A DNA stretch of 64,000 bases from Kitasatospora sp. NBC_00374 (GCF_041434935.1 NZ_CP107964.1:248001-312000); one strand, 5' to 3'. Counted from the stretch's first letter, positions 1 to 9,004 are shown. The notes: generated by a model not told the origin, from the letters alone. Numbers and translations: made by a program.

Positions 1-2
1 GT

Positions 3-1043
3 GTGGAGATTCCCAAGCCGCATGGCGGCGGGGTCCGACTCCTCGGTGTGCCTACCGTGGCGGACAGGATCGCCCAGACGGTGGTGGCCGTTCACATGGA
101 GAAGCGGGTAGAGCCTGTGTTCCACCCCGACTCCTTCGGCTACCGGCCGGGAAGGTCGGCCCTGGACGCGGTGGCAACATGCCGGCGGCGATGCTGGAAG
201 AAGAAGTGGGCGGTCGAGTTCGACATTGCCAAGTTCTTCGACAGTGTCCGCTGGGACCTGATCGTCAAGGCGGTCGAATCTCATACCGATGCCGCATGGG
301 TGATTCTGTACGTGAAGCGGTGGCTTGCCGCCCCAGTACTGATGCCCAACGGTGCCTTGCAGCACCGAGATCGGGGAACTCCGCAAGGGTCCTCGGTCTC
401 ACCCGTACTGGCCAACCTGTTCCTGCACTACGCGTTCGACATGTGGCTCACCCGGACTTTCCCGGGCGTCCAGTTCGAACGCTATGCGGATGACGCGGTA
501 ATTCATTGCTCATCCGAGCGTCAGGCCCGAAAGGTCCTGGAGCAGTTGGGACTGAGGATGGCAGAGGTGGGACTTGAGTTGCACCCGGACAAGACCCGGA
601 TCGTGTACTGCGGGAAGACGAAGGAGGGCGGCGGAGCCGCCACATCCTTCACTTTTCTCGGTTACACTTTCCGGAACCGTCCGGCGGTCGACCGGAATGG
701 AGATGTGTTCACGTCCTTCCTTCCGGCGGTCAGCAAGGACGCCTTGAAGAGGATGAGCATGGAAGTCCGCTCGTGGCGGATTCACATGCATGTCACCTAC
801 TCCTTCAGTGAGTTCGCGAAATGGCTGAACCCCATCATTCGCGGGTGGATGCAGTACTACGGGGCGTTCTATCAAACCGAACTGTATCCCCTCCTACAGC
901 GCATCAATTACTACCTGTTGCGCTGGGTCCGGAAGAAGCACAAACGACTGAAGACCTACAAGAAGGCCACGAGGAGATGGGATCAGGTCGTAGCGGCCTA
1001 CCCCGCATTCTTCGCGCACTGGAAATGGGTCAACGTCACCTGA
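3..1043 (+). CDS. Group II intron reverse transcriptase/maturase, 5' end outside window
   Basis: Multifunctional intron-encoded protein that helps its intron RNA splice and copies it into new DNA sites. The visible 346 residues begin inside the reverse-transcriptase domain, so the N-terminal part lies upstream of the window and the nominal GTG start is not the real one. Visible motifs are the D-containing palm strand (FDIAKFFD, residues about 73-80), GTPQGSSVSP (125-134) and the catalytic YADD box (161-164), followed by the basic thumb/maturase X region. No C-terminal HNH nuclease is seen; the protein ends WKWVNVT. An intron domain V structure starts 16 bases after the stop codon, the expected order. 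Reading frame and catalytic residues are intact in the visible part. Confidence 0.93.
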   Translation: MEIPKPHGGGVRLLGVPTVADRIAQTVVAVHMEKRVEPVFHPDSFGYRPGRSALDAVATCRRRCWKKKWAVEFDIAKFFDSVRWDLIVKAVESHTDAAWVILYVKRWLAAPVLMPNGALQHRDRGTPQGSSVSPVLANLFLHYAFDMWLTRTFPGVQFERYADDAVIHCSSERQARKVLEQLGLRMAEVGLELHPDKTRIVYCGKTKEGGGAATSFTFLGYTFRNRPAVDRNGDVFTSFLPAVSKDALKRMSMEVRSWRIHMHVTYSFSEFAKWLNPIIRGWMQYYGAFYQTELYPLLQRINYYLLRWVRKKHKRLKTYKKATRRWDQVVAAYPAFFAHWKWVNVT

Positions 1044-1058
1044 CGAAGAGGGCGATAG

Positions 1059-1132
1059 GAGCCCGGTGACGGGAGACTGTCACGCCGGGATCTGTGGGAG
1101 CCCGGGGGTGCGATTCCCCCGGGCCACCCGAC
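1059..1132 (+). ncRNA. Group II intron domains V and VI (3' end of intron)
   Basis: Positions 1059-1092 form a 34-nt domain V: it opens with GAGC (catalytic AGC triad at 1060-1062) and closes with ATC, with a lower stem, a two-base bulge and a GTGAC/GTCAC upper stem. Positions 1094-1132 form a second hairpin with a 9-bp GCCCGGGGG/CCCCCGGGC stem, read as domain VI. The 3' splice site is placed near 1132 because the IS3 transposase frame resumes just after it. A clear bulged branch-point A on the 3' strand of domain VI is not obvious. Confidence 0.8.
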
Positions 1133-1133
1133 C

Positions 1134-2198
1134 GTCGGCGCTCTTGGAAATGATCTCCGAGAGCGCGGACTGAGGCACGCCGCCGATCCCGTCGTGGACG
1201 AGGCGTTCACCGCCGTCGAACACGAGCTGGGCACCACGGCCGCGTGCCGGCTGACCGGCCGCTCCAGAGCCACCCACTACCGCAGGCTGAAGCCGCCGCC
1301 CCCGCGCGGGCCCAGGTCCCCGCAGGTCCAGCCGTCGGCCCTGACGGCCGAAGAGCGTGGCGCGGTACTGGCGTTGATGAACAGCTCCGAGTACGCCGAG
1401 CTGCCACCCGCACAGATCTGGGCCCGTGAACTGGATACCGGTCGCTACCACTGCTCGGTCTCCACGATGTACCGGATCCTGCGAGCGCGGGGGCAGTCGG
1501 GTGAGCGCCGCCGCCAGGCCACCCACCCGGCCAAGACGGTGCCCGAACTGGTCGCCGACGGCCCCTCCCAGGTGTTCACCTGGGACATCACCAAAGCGGC
1601 CGGCCCCGGCAAGGGCATCTGGTACCACGCCTACGTCGTCATCGACATCTTCAGCCGCTACATCGTCGGCCACACCGTCGAATTGGCCGAATCAGCCGAG
1701 CGGGCTGAGGAGTTGATCCGCGAGACCATCGCGCGCAACGGCATCGTCCCCGAGACCGTGCACGCCGACCGGGGCACCTCGATGACCTCCAAGAAGGTCT
1801 CCCAGCTGCTGATCGATCTCGGCGTCACCCGGAGTCACTCGCGCCCCAAGGTCTCCAACGACAACCCCTACAGCGAGGCCCAGTTCAAGACCACCAAGTA
1901 CATGTCCGACTATCCCGCGCGCTTCGACTCCCTGGCCCACGCCCGCGAATAGTTCGACGCCTTCACCTCGTACTACAACCACGAGCACAGGCACTCGGGC
2001 ATCGGACTTCACACGCCCGCCAGCGTCCACTTCGGCACCGCGGAGGAGATCCGTGACCAGCGGGCCGTCACCCTCGCCGAGGCCTACGCGCGGCACCCCG
2101 AACGCTTCGGCCGCCGCCCCAGACCACCCGAGATCCCGAAGACGGCGTGGATCAACGACCCCGCCAAGCGCAGGGAACCCACACCACAAACCTCATAG
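1134..2198 (+). pseudogene. IS3-family transposase, intron-interrupted and carrying an amber stop
   Basis: DDE (rve-type) integrase-core transposase of an IS3-family element. The frame is open from the intron 3' junction (about 1134, reading GALGNDLRERG) through an HTH-like region (ACRLTGRSRATHYRRL) into the catalytic core: D in FTWDITKAAG, D in VHADRGTSMTSK, and E in NPYSEAQFKT. A TAG at 1950-1952 interrupts the frame; after it the same frame continues with the typical C-terminus YYNHEHRHSGIGLHTPASVH up to a TAG at 2196-2198. The GTG at 1194 is only an apparent start, because coding-like sequence extends upstream to the intron. The gene looks inactivated twice, by the intron (removable by splicing) and by the stop. 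Confidence 0.85.
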
Positions 2199-2252
2199 CG
2201 TCACAACCGTCTCACTGGACTTGAAATCTTCCGTCCGCGTCGACCTCGACCA

Positions 2253-2280
2253 CTAGGCCGTGTCTCCCCGATCATGAGCT
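2253..2280. repeat. IS5-type terminal inverted repeat, left outer copy, with CTAG
   Basis: CTAG (2253-2256) is followed by a sequence matching 17 of 22 positions of the inverted complement of the right end of the IS5 element (4565-4586), sharing CGATCATGAG and GTCTC blocks. The partner end is also followed by CTAG (4587-4590). This copy resembles the right end of the element more than the sequence directly before the transposase. Confidence 0.6.
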
Positions 2281-2347
2281 GCTCCAGATGGTGCCGACTG
2301 CGAGGGTGACTGCTGCCCAGGAGGGGCGAGCGAGGTGTGGGCAGCCG

Positions 2348-3379
2348 TTAGCTGCTGTGATTGCTGGTGGCGAGTTCGGGTTGTGGGCTGTGCCGCAGGA
2401 GGCGGTCGCCGATGACGTGGACGACGGCGAGGCCGATGACGAGGATGGCGATGCCCGCGAGGATTTCGAAGCCGCGGTGTTCGGCTTCGACGGCGACCTG
2501 GCCGGGGGAGGCGAGGGCGAGGACGATGGCGAAGGTGTAGAGGCCGTACATGAGCCAATACCTGTTGGCCTGGGTGAGAGCGGCGATGAACGCGACGGTG
2601 GCGATGGCCGAGGTGACCCAGACGGACGGGGCGAGGATCGCCACGGGCAGGGCGGCGCCGGCGCCGGCGGCGGTGCCGATGGCCTTGCCCCGGATCCGGT
2701 CGCGTTTTCCTGTGACGATGTACAGCGCGAGGATGATGATCGGCTCCGGCACCCAGTAGGGCTCGGTCCACCCGAGCGCCACCCCGAGTGCGGCCGCGGC
2801 ACCGAGGGCGGCGCCGAACACGAGCGCCACCACGGCGGCCACCTTGACGGGCAGGCGGTCGCCTTCGACGACAGGGGCGGCGCCGAAGCGGTGGGCGATC
2901 ACGATGCCGTAGCCCACACCGAGGGCCGCCATGATCCCGGAGATCAGCGCGTCGGTGCCGGACTGCGTCGGTGCCGCGAACGTGGCGGCGAAGGCGAGCG
3001 TCAGCAGCGGCGGGAGCCAGCCGAAGCCGATCCCGGCCCCCACGACGGCGCCGGTCACCGCGAGGAGCGCCACCCACCACCAGTCGTAGGCGGTGAGGGC
3101 GCCCAGGCCGACCGCAACCCCCGCCGCGGGGGCGAGGTACAGCATGCGGCGGGTTCCGCCGAGCTTCGCCCCGACGACGCCCAGGAGCAGGCCGAGGAAC
3201 ACGGCCTGGGCACCCAGCTGCCCGGCGACGATCCCAGCCACCGCGACCGGCAGCCCGATCGCCACCACGACAGCGCCGAGAATGTGCAGCCACCGATGGG
3301 CGCCCGACTGCTTGGCCGGAACCGCTGCCGCGTCCGGCTTCCCGCCGTTCGGAACGTCCCCGTGCTCAGCCTCGCCCAC
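2348..3379 (-). CDS. FUSC-family integral membrane protein
   Basis: Predicted multi-pass inner-membrane protein of 343 residues. Family members include fusaric-acid/aromatic-acid exporter-like proteins and many uncharacterised actinobacterial proteins; the substrate here is unknown. About ten hydrophobic segments are visible, after a short hydrophilic N-terminus. The segment near residues 265-285 (TQANRYWLMYGLYTFAIVL) and the C-terminal RGFEILAGIAI are typical of FUSC C-terminal halves. The GTG start at 3379 is preceded by AAGGG; alternatives exist a few codons in. The gene stands alone, transcribed away from the neighbouring transposase, and lies between two IS5-like ends, so it may have travelled with the element. 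It is shorter than full-size FUSC exporters that carry a large cytoplasmic domain. Confidence 0.7.
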   Translation of the reverse strand: MGEAEHGDVPNGGKPDAAAVPAKQSGAHRWLHILGAVVVAIGLPVAVAGIVAGQLGAQAVFLGLLLGVVGAKLGGTRRMLYLAPAAGVAVGLGALTAYDWWWVALLAVTGAVVGAGIGFGWLPPLLTLAFAATFAAPTQSGTDALISGIMAALGVGYGIVIAHRFGAAPVVEGDRLPVKVAAVVALVFGAALGAAAALGVALGWTEPYWVPEPIIILALYIVTGKRDRIRGKAIGTAAGAGAALPVAILAPSVWVTSAIATVAFIAALTQANRYWLMYGLYTFAIVLALASPGQVAVEAEHRGFEILAGIAILVIGLAVVHVIGDRLLRHSPQPELATSNHSS

Positions 3380-3603
3380 CGCACGACCCTTCCCACGTCC
3401 GGGGCCAGGGGCTGGCTCACTTGCCTGCCCGGCTCTGCGGTCACCCTACGCAACCGGGCATCCCAGACCGGCGAACGCCACTGACGCATCCGGGTGCTGG
3501 CAGGTCGCGCACGGCGTGGTCGCCGCGGTCACAGATTGTTTATCAAGAACCTTTTTCTGCGCAGCCCCTGTCGTTTTGGGGTGCCACTGGCCCTGCCCCG
3601 AAC

Positions 3604-3630
3604 CATGCCTCTCCGATCATCTGACTCGTT
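3604..3630. repeat. Inner left-end-like sequence of the IS5 element
   Basis: The sequence around CCTCTCCGATCATCTGAC matches the core CTCTxCGATCAT of the right end and lies about 30 bp before the transposase start, where an IS5 left end is expected. Unlike the outer copy it has no flanking CTAG. Confidence 0.5.
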
Positions 3631-3638
3631 GGCTCGAT

Positions 3639-4571
3639 ATGACTGGCCGCGGGGATCTGACCGACAGTGAGTGGGAGCGGCTGGCGCCGCTCCTGCCGGT
3701 GAGCAACGGACGCTGTGGCAGATGGCGGGACCACCGGCAGGTGATCAACGGGGTCCTGCATCGGGTGCGGACCGGCGTGCAGTGGCGTGATCTGCCTGAG
3801 CGGTTCGGTCCGTGGAAGACCGTGTACAAGAGGCATGTGCAGTGGTCGGCCGACGGGACCTGGGAGCGGCTTCTCCAGCAGGTTCAGGCCGTCGCGGACG
3901 CCGAGGGCGCCATCGACTGGGACATCTCGGTCGATTCCACGGTGATGCGCGCTCATCAGCACGCCGCCGGGGCTCGCACAGCGCCTCCGCCCATGTCCTT
4001 AAAGGGGGGCAGCGGTGGTGGAACACCAGATCGATCCGGTTTGGAAGGGCCTGGCCGGCCACCTGGCGGAGGTGGTGCGGCAGGTGAGGGCCTGGGCCGC
4101 TCGCGGGGCGGGTTCACCACCAAGGTCCACCTGAGTGCCGATGGCCGGTGTCGGCCGCTGTCCCTGCTGGTCACGTCCGGGCAGCGGGCGGACTGCACGC
4201 AGTTCGAGCCGGTCATGGAGAAGATCCGCGTTCCGAGGACCGGCTCCGGGCGGCCCCGCAGGCGACCGGACAGCGTCAGTGCCGATAAGGCGTACAGCAA
4301 CCGCCGGACCCGGGCCTACCTGCGCAAGCGGGGTATCCGGCACGTGATCCCGGAGAAGGCCGACCAGGCGGCGAACCGCGTCAAGCGCGGCTCGCACGGC
4401 GGTCGGCCTCCCGGCTTCGACAAGGAGCGGTACAAGAAGCGCAACGTCGTGGAGCGAGCGATCAACAAGCTCAAGGGCTTTCGAGGTGTGGCAACGCGAT
4501 ACGACAAGCGCGGCCATGTCTTCCTCGGCACCGTCACGTTCGCAGCCATCATCATCTGGATCCGCTCATGA
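3639..4571 (+). CDS. IS5-family transposase
   Basis: DDE transposase of 310 residues. The ATG at 3639 is chosen because the family start MTGRGDLTDSEWERLAPLLP falls there; the open frame upstream is unrelated. An N-terminal winged-helix-like part with the WRDHRQVINGVLHRVRTG motif is followed by the catalytic core: D99 in ISVDSTVMRAHQHAAG, D in SADKAYSNRRTR, and E in RNVVERAINKLKGFR. A glycine-rich stretch separates the first two. The stop lies within the right terminal repeat. No frameshift is visible, so the gene could be active. It lies immediately downstream of the FUSC gene, convergently oriented. Confidence 0.9.
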   Translation: MTGRGDLTDSEWERLAPLLPVSNGRCGRWRDHRQVINGVLHRVRTGVQWRDLPERFGPWKTVYKRHVQWSADGTWERLLQQVQAVADAEGAIDWDISVDSTVMRAHQHAAGARTAPPPMSLKGGSGGGTPDRSGLEGPGRPPGGGGAAGEGLGRSRGGFTTKVHLSADGRCRPLSLLVTSGQRADCTQFEPVMEKIRVPRTGSGRPRRRPDSVSADKAYSNRRTRAYLRKRGIRHVIPEKADQAANRVKRGSHGGRPPGFDKERYKKRNVVERAINKLKGFRGVATRYDKRGHVFLGTVTFAAIIIWIRS

Positions 4572-4590
4572 TCGAAGAGACAGACCCTAG
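4565..4590. repeat. IS5 right terminal repeat with CTAG
   Basis: Right end of the IS5 element (CTCATGATCGAAGAGACAG, 4565-4583, plus ACC) followed by CTAG at 4587-4590. It overlaps the last codons of the transposase and pairs with 2257-2278. Confidence 0.65.
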
Positions 4591-4862
4591 GACTCGCCCA
4601 CCTGCCCTCCGGCAGCTTCCAGGCGAACAACGCGTGGCTGACCTTGTGGGCGATCGCGTTCAACCTGCTGCGGGCCGCCGGCAGCCTCGCCGGCGTCTTC
4701 CACACCAGGGCGACCACCGCGACCCTGCGGGCCCACCTGGTCAACGTTCCTGCCCGCATCGCCCGTTCGGCCCGCAGGCTGACACTCCACCTGCCCGCCC
4801 GATGGCCCTGGCAGCACGCGTTCACCGACCTGTTCGACGCCGCCCACGCACCACCGGGCTGA
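4590..4862 (+). pseudogene. IS1380-family transposase, C-terminal remnant
   Basis: Open frame reading GLAHLPSGSFQANNAWL then WAIAFNLLRAAG, ATTATLRAHLVNVPARIARS and LPARWPWQHAFTDLF, the characteristic C-terminal end of IS1380 transposases. The N-terminal three quarters, including the catalytic residues, are absent; the remnant begins exactly at the CTAG that flanks the IS5 element. This suggests that the IS5-type unit landed in an older IS1380 copy whose other half was later lost. Non-functional. Confidence 0.8.
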
Positions 4863-5156
4863 TCACCCGACCCGACCACCGCCCGCCAGGGCCCGACCGG
4901 AGCAGACGTGGAAGAGCTGGGCAGACCAGCGGACACCCCACGCCCTCCAGCCGCTCACCCCGACAAAACCGCCGACACCCTCAGCCCCGAATCAGCTCGG
5001 TGGATTCGGGCTGAGACGGCCATGGCCCACCACGCGCTGGAGGTGCTGGACGCGCACTTCCTGGTCGACGGACGGCAGGTTCCGGCCGCGCACCGAGCCC
5101 GATGGCTGGCCGCCGTCGCGGGTGCGGATCGAGGCCGCCCGCGCCAGTCCACCATT

Positions 5157-5194
5157 TCCATAAACTATGAATATAAAAATGCTATGCTTCGAGC
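5157..5194 (+). promoter_or_regulatory. AT-rich promoter/operator region of the MarR-MFS operon
   Basis: A sharp AT-rich tract (ATGAATATAAAAATGCTATG) in GC-rich surroundings directly abuts the marR start. It holds TATAAA- and TATGCT-like -10 candidates and partial dyads, as expected for an autoregulated MarR operator. The exact elements cannot be fixed by eye. The preceding 4863-5156 shows no convincing gene. Confidence 0.45.
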
Positions 5195-5653
5195 ATGAGT
5201 CGTCAAGACACCGCTCCTGGCGCGTCCGCCGCCATCGGGGCAGCCCTCTACGGCCTGGCCACCAGGGCCGCGAGACGCCTGCCCCGGGACATGAGCCTGA
5301 CGTCCGCCGCCACCCTGGCCACCCTGGACCGGACCGGCCCGCGGCGCATCACCGATCTGGCCGCGGTCGAGGGCGTCACCCAGCCCGCGATGACCGCCCT
5401 GGTCCGGGTGATGGAGGAGTCCGGCCTGGTCGAGCGGCGGGGCGACGCGTCCGACAAGCGGGTCACGCTGGTGTGCCTGACCGAGGCCGGCGCCTCCTAT
5501 GTCCGGACGCGGCGCCAGGCGGGCGTCCACGCGTTCGAGCGGTTGATCGGCGAGCTCACCGGCGACGAGGTCGAGGCGCTGGTGGCGGCCCTTCCGGCGC
5601 TGAAGCATCTGGCAGAGCTCGAAAGCCAGGACCGCGAAGGGCCGAAGCAGTGA
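5195..5653 (+). CDS. MarR-family transcriptional regulator
   Basis: Winged-helix repressor of 152 residues, the normal MarR length. The core reads TAATLATLDRTGPRRITDL, then AVEGVTQPAMTALVRVMEES as the recognition helix and VERRGDASDKRVTLV as the wing, followed by C-terminal dimerisation helices. Its stop overlaps the GTG start of the MFS gene (GTGA at 5650-5653), so the two are probably translationally coupled. It likely represses this operon through the AT-rich upstream region and is released by a small ligand that the transporter exports; the ligand is unknown. Confidence 0.9.
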   Translation: MSRQDTAPGASAAIGAALYGLATRAARRLPRDMSLTSAATLATLDRTGPRRITDLAAVEGVTQPAMTALVRVMEESGLVERRGDASDKRVTLVCLTEAGASYVRTRRQAGVHAFERLIGELTGDEVEALVAALPALKHLAELESQDREGPKQ

Positions 5654-7083
5654 CCGGGCAGCCGGTCGGCGGGGTCGCGGTGAAGGCGTTCCCGGTGGCG
5701 CGTTCCGAGGCGCGGCTGCTGGTCCCCGCCCTGATGTTCATCGCTCTGGTCGTGGCGGCGGTCGCCAGCCTCGGAACGCCGCTCATCACCAGCGTGGCGA
5801 CCTCGTTCCACGTCTCGCTCGGCAGCGCGCAGTGGACGCTGACCGTCGCGCTGCTCAGCGGCGCCGTCGCCACACCGGTCCTGGGCCGGCTCGGAGCCGG
5901 CCCGCACCGGCGGGCCACGATCCTCGCCACGCTGGCGGTCGTCGTCGCCGGCAGCGCGCTCACCGTGCTGCCGCTGCCGTTCGCGTGGCTGCTGGCCGGC
6001 AGGGCGGCGCAGGGCGTTGGGCTCGGGCTGACGGCGCTGATGATGGGCGTGGCCCGGGACCACCTCCCCGAGGAGCGCAGCGCGGCCGTGATCGCCCTGA
6101 TCTCGGTGGTCTCGATCATCGGGGCCGGCGTCGGCTACCCGCTGGCCGCACTGCTCGCCGAGCTCGGCGGGGTACGGGCCGCCTACGGCCTCGGCCTGGT
6201 CGTCACCGCCGCCGCCCTCCTGACCGCGTGGCGCTCCATGCCCGAAGCCCCCGAAGGCCGCTCCGCCCACGTGGACGTGGCAGGCGCGGTCTTCCTGGCC
6301 GCTGCGCTGCTCCTGGTGCTGTTCCTCGCCGGCGAACGGAATCTGTGGAGCCGGCACCTCGCCGTGGCGGCGGGCCTCGCCGTCGTCGCGGTGGTGCTGC
6401 TCTGCGTCTGGGCCGTCATCGAGCTGCGCAGCACGACGCCCCTGGTCGATGTGCGGGCGGTGCGGCACCCGGCGGTCGCCGGGGCGAACCTCGCCACGTT
6501 CGTCGGCGGGATCGGCATGTACCTCCTGCTCACGCTCATCACCCGGTACGCGCAGACGCCGCACGGCGCCGGCTACGGCTTCGGGCTGACGACCTTCGTC
6601 GCCGGGCTGGTCCTCATCCCGTTCTCGGTGCTGGGGTTCGTCGCCGGCAAGCTCACGCCGCGGGTCCGGACGCGGATCGTCGACCCCCTGCTCCTGGCCG
6701 GCAGCGCCGTCGTGGTCGGCGGCGGGTTCGCCCTGTTCGCGGCGGCCCGGTCGGACCTGGCCGAACTGTTCGCGGCGATGGGCGTGCTCGGCTTCGGCGT
6801 CGGCGGCTTCTCGGCCGCGATGCCCGGCGTCATCCTGGCCGTCACCCCCAAGAGCGAGACGTCGAGCGCCATGAGCTTCAACTACGTCGTCCGCAGCGTC
6901 GGGTACTCCCTGGGCAGCGCCATCGGCGGCCTGATCCTCGCCGCGGGCACCGGCCCCGGCCACCTCTTCCCCGACGACAGCGCCTACACCACCGCGGCGC
7001 TGGTCGGCATCGGCGCCATGGCGATCACGACGCTGACAAGCCTCGCTCTCGCCCGCCGACGCTCGTCCGAGACCAACCCGTAA
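5650..7083 (+). CDS. MFS transporter (drug-efflux type)
   Basis: Major facilitator superfamily permease of 477 residues. The GTG start overlaps the marR stop and places the first transmembrane helix (LLVPALMFIALVVAAVASL) about 24 residues in. A GRLGAGPHRRATI loop between helices 2 and 3 corresponds to the family A-motif position, and RAAQGVGLGLTALMMGVARDHL matches the central helix region of DHA-type drug transporters. The length and the number of hydrophobic segments fit 14 helices better than 12. With an upstream MarR repressor the likely role is proton-driven export of a toxic compound. The substrate cannot be deduced. Confidence 0.88.
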   Translation: MTGQPVGGVAVKAFPVARSEARLLVPALMFIALVVAAVASLGTPLITSVATSFHVSLGSAQWTLTVALLSGAVATPVLGRLGAGPHRRATILATLAVVVAGSALTVLPLPFAWLLAGRAAQGVGLGLTALMMGVARDHLPEERSAAVIALISVVSIIGAGVGYPLAALLAELGGVRAAYGLGLVVTAAALLTAWRSMPEAPEGRSAHVDVAGAVFLAAALLLVLFLAGERNLWSRHLAVAAGLAVVAVVLLCVWAVIELRSTTPLVDVRAVRHPAVAGANLATFVGGIGMYLLLTLITRYAQTPHGAGYGFGLTTFVAGLVLIPFSVLGFVAGKLTPRVRTRIVDPLLLAGSAVVVGGGFALFAAARSDLAELFAAMGVLGFGVGGFSAAMPGVILAVTPKSETSSAMSFNYVVRSVGYSLGSAIGGLILAAGTGPGHLFPDDSAYTTAALVGIGAMAITTLTSLALARRRSSETNP

Positions 7084-7116
7084 GTCAGATGCACTCATCC
7101 CAACACTGGAGGTTCC

Positions 7117-7410
7117 ATGCCCAAGGGCTACTGGGTCAGCGTCTACCGCACCATTTCAGACCCTGAGAAGCTGGCTGCTTACAACAAGCTGGCCGCTCCG
7201 GCCGTCAAGGCCGGGGGCGGTCGGACCTTCGTCCGTGGCGGTCGGGTCGTGGCGCATGACGCCGGAATCGCCGAGCGTACCGTCCTGATCGAGTTCGACA
7301 GCTTCGAGCAGGCCGTCGCGGCACGCGAGAGTGCGGCCTACCAGGAGGCGCTGGTCGCCCTCTCCGACGGCGTCGAGCGCGACTTCCGCATCGTCGAAGG
7401 CATCGACTGA
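7117..7410 (+). CDS. DUF1330 domain protein
   Basis: Small cytoplasmic protein of 97 residues with the DUF1330 pattern: GYWVSVYRTISDPEKLAAY near the N-terminus, FVRGG in the middle and VLIEFDSFEQAVAARESAAYQEAL near the end. The fold is a ferredoxin-like alpha/beta barrel; the biochemical function is not known. GGAGG lies at a good distance before the ATG. It is 33 bp downstream of the MFS gene and probably the last gene of that operon. The transposase remnant on the other strand reads antisense into this gene. Confidence 0.85.
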   Translation: MPKGYWVSVYRTISDPEKLAAYNKLAAPAVKAGGGRTFVRGGRVVAHDAGIAERTVLIEFDSFEQAVAARESAAYQEALVALSDGVERDFRIVEGID

Positions 7411-7423
7411 CCGAGGTCCACGG

Positions 7424-8943
7424 ACGGCACGGTTGTCGGGGTAGAGGCCGCGCATGGTCTGCTCGGGTCCGAGGGCTTGGCGGACCTGGCGTTCGATCAG
7501 GCAGAACACCAGCAGGGCCAGGCAGATCACGGTGAGCAGGGCCGCGATGCGCCGGTTGTGCTGCAGGAAGATCGGGGCGACCGCGAGCGGGCCCTTGAAG
7601 TCGCTGTAACGGCGCTCGACCACGGCCTGGCCCTTGTAGCGCAGGAACACCTGCTCGGCGGTGGCCTGGTCGGGGGTGAGGTTGGTCAGCAGCGCGTACC
7701 AGCCGTCGACGGCGGCCTCGGCGACCAGGACCTCCTGGTCGAAGTACCAGGTCAGGATGGGGTGGCCGTCAGGATCGGCGCCGATGGCGGTCCGCAGGCA
7801 GGACGCGACCCGGTGGGTCTTGGTGATCACGCCGATCCGGGCGGCGACGTTCTGGGCGGTGCTGTAGAAGCGGCCGCCGCAGCCGCGTTGGAGCTTGTCC
7901 AGGTCCTCGGCGGCCCGGCGTATGCGCTTGTCACGGGCCGCGCGCTGGCCGGCGGCGTTGCCGGTGGAGTGGACCAGGATCCGCCGCAGGCCGATCACGG
8001 GGTCGCGCTTGCGGGGCCCGGCCAGGACGTGGGTGTCCTCCAGGACCCGGTAGACACCGCGCTCGGCCGGGTCCTTGCCCGCCTCCCGGTCCGCCGTGTA
8101 GTCGACCACCTGCGCAGACGCCGGGTCCAGAGCGGCGTAGAGGTGGTCGGGGATCTTGGCGGCGGGGGCCGGGGCGACGAACCGGACCCCGGCCCCGACC
8201 AGGGCCGTGATGTTCGGGTAGGACACCAGTTTCGAGTCCGCGACCAGGAGGAAGTCCCGTCGGCCGGCCATCTTCCGCAGGGCGGTCATGGCGCCGACGA
8301 CCTGGGCGACCTCACCGGCCCCGCCGTCGTAGACGCGGTGGAACACCGGCACGCCGCCGTCACCGGTGACCGCCAGCCCGGCCTGGACCTGCTTCAGATC
8401 GACCCGCCGGTCCTTCGGATGCCCGTATCTGACCTGCGGGAAGCCGTCCTCCTGGTCCTCGTAGGCACCGTGCAGCGACATGCTGGTCATGTCCCAGCGC
8501 AGCCGCGCCACGTCGATCCCGAACTCGGCGATCGCCCGCGCGCCCACACTGCCGACGATCTCCTCCAGACAAGGAGCGATCGCGTCCAGCGCCCGGGCCA
8601 GCCGGTCGTCGCCCAGCAGTGCGGGCTCGATCCCGAAGACCTCGTCCACCGCCCACTCGGCGGCCCAGTCGCCCACCCGCACCAGCGGCGCGGGCGCGGA
8701 CAGCCGATTGGCCACCAGCACCTCGATGACCTGCCCGTGTGTCAGATGCGCGACCTCACGCACCGGACACAGCTCGTCGACGATCCCGGCCACGTCCAGC
8801 CGGCGCAGAAACCCGGCAGAGGCGGGCAGAGCACCCAGACGCCTCTCCACCACGGGTGCGATCTCCACGACGAAGCGTGGACGGTGCACCCGGGACCGCG
8901 GCGAGCGAGATATCGACGACACGCCCCGCCCAACGAACCGCAC
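7424..8943 (-). pseudogene. IS1634-family transposase, C-terminus lost
   Basis: IS4-like DDE transposase of the IS1634 family, about 505 recognisable residues. Seen in order: LTHGQVIEVLVANRL near the N-terminus, the catalytic D region in LRWDMTSMSLHG, the second D in FLLVADSKLVSY, and the third in VVERRYSDFKGPLAVAPIF. Homology stops after MRGLYPDNRAVR (about 7424). Downstream codons of the same frame are simply the antisense of the DUF1330 gene, so the open frame that continues to 7156 is artificial. The usual C-terminal residues and one IS end are missing. The ATG at 8943 is the first available start; a GTG a few codons later is also possible. Confidence 0.82.
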
Positions 8944-9004
8944 CCCACCGAGGTACCGGCCACATCATCAGTTCATCCGAACCACGCATGTGCGGAGGAC
9001 GGGA

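Noticed and set aside
4908..5198. 96-codon plus-strand frame before marR
   Set aside because: It ends by overlapping the marR start through the AT-rich promoter and shows no family resemblance or ribosome-binding site.
5497..7098. Long minus-strand open frame of 533 codons opposite the MFS gene
   Set aside because: It is an antisense shadow of a high-GC coding region, rich in Arg/Gly/Asp/Glu with no recognisable motif; the plus strand holds a clear transporter.
5195..7410. MarR/MFS/DUF1330 genes as part of an antibiotic biosynthesis cluster
   Set aside because: No biosynthetic enzymes adjoin; it is simply a regulator-efflux operon between transposon remnants.
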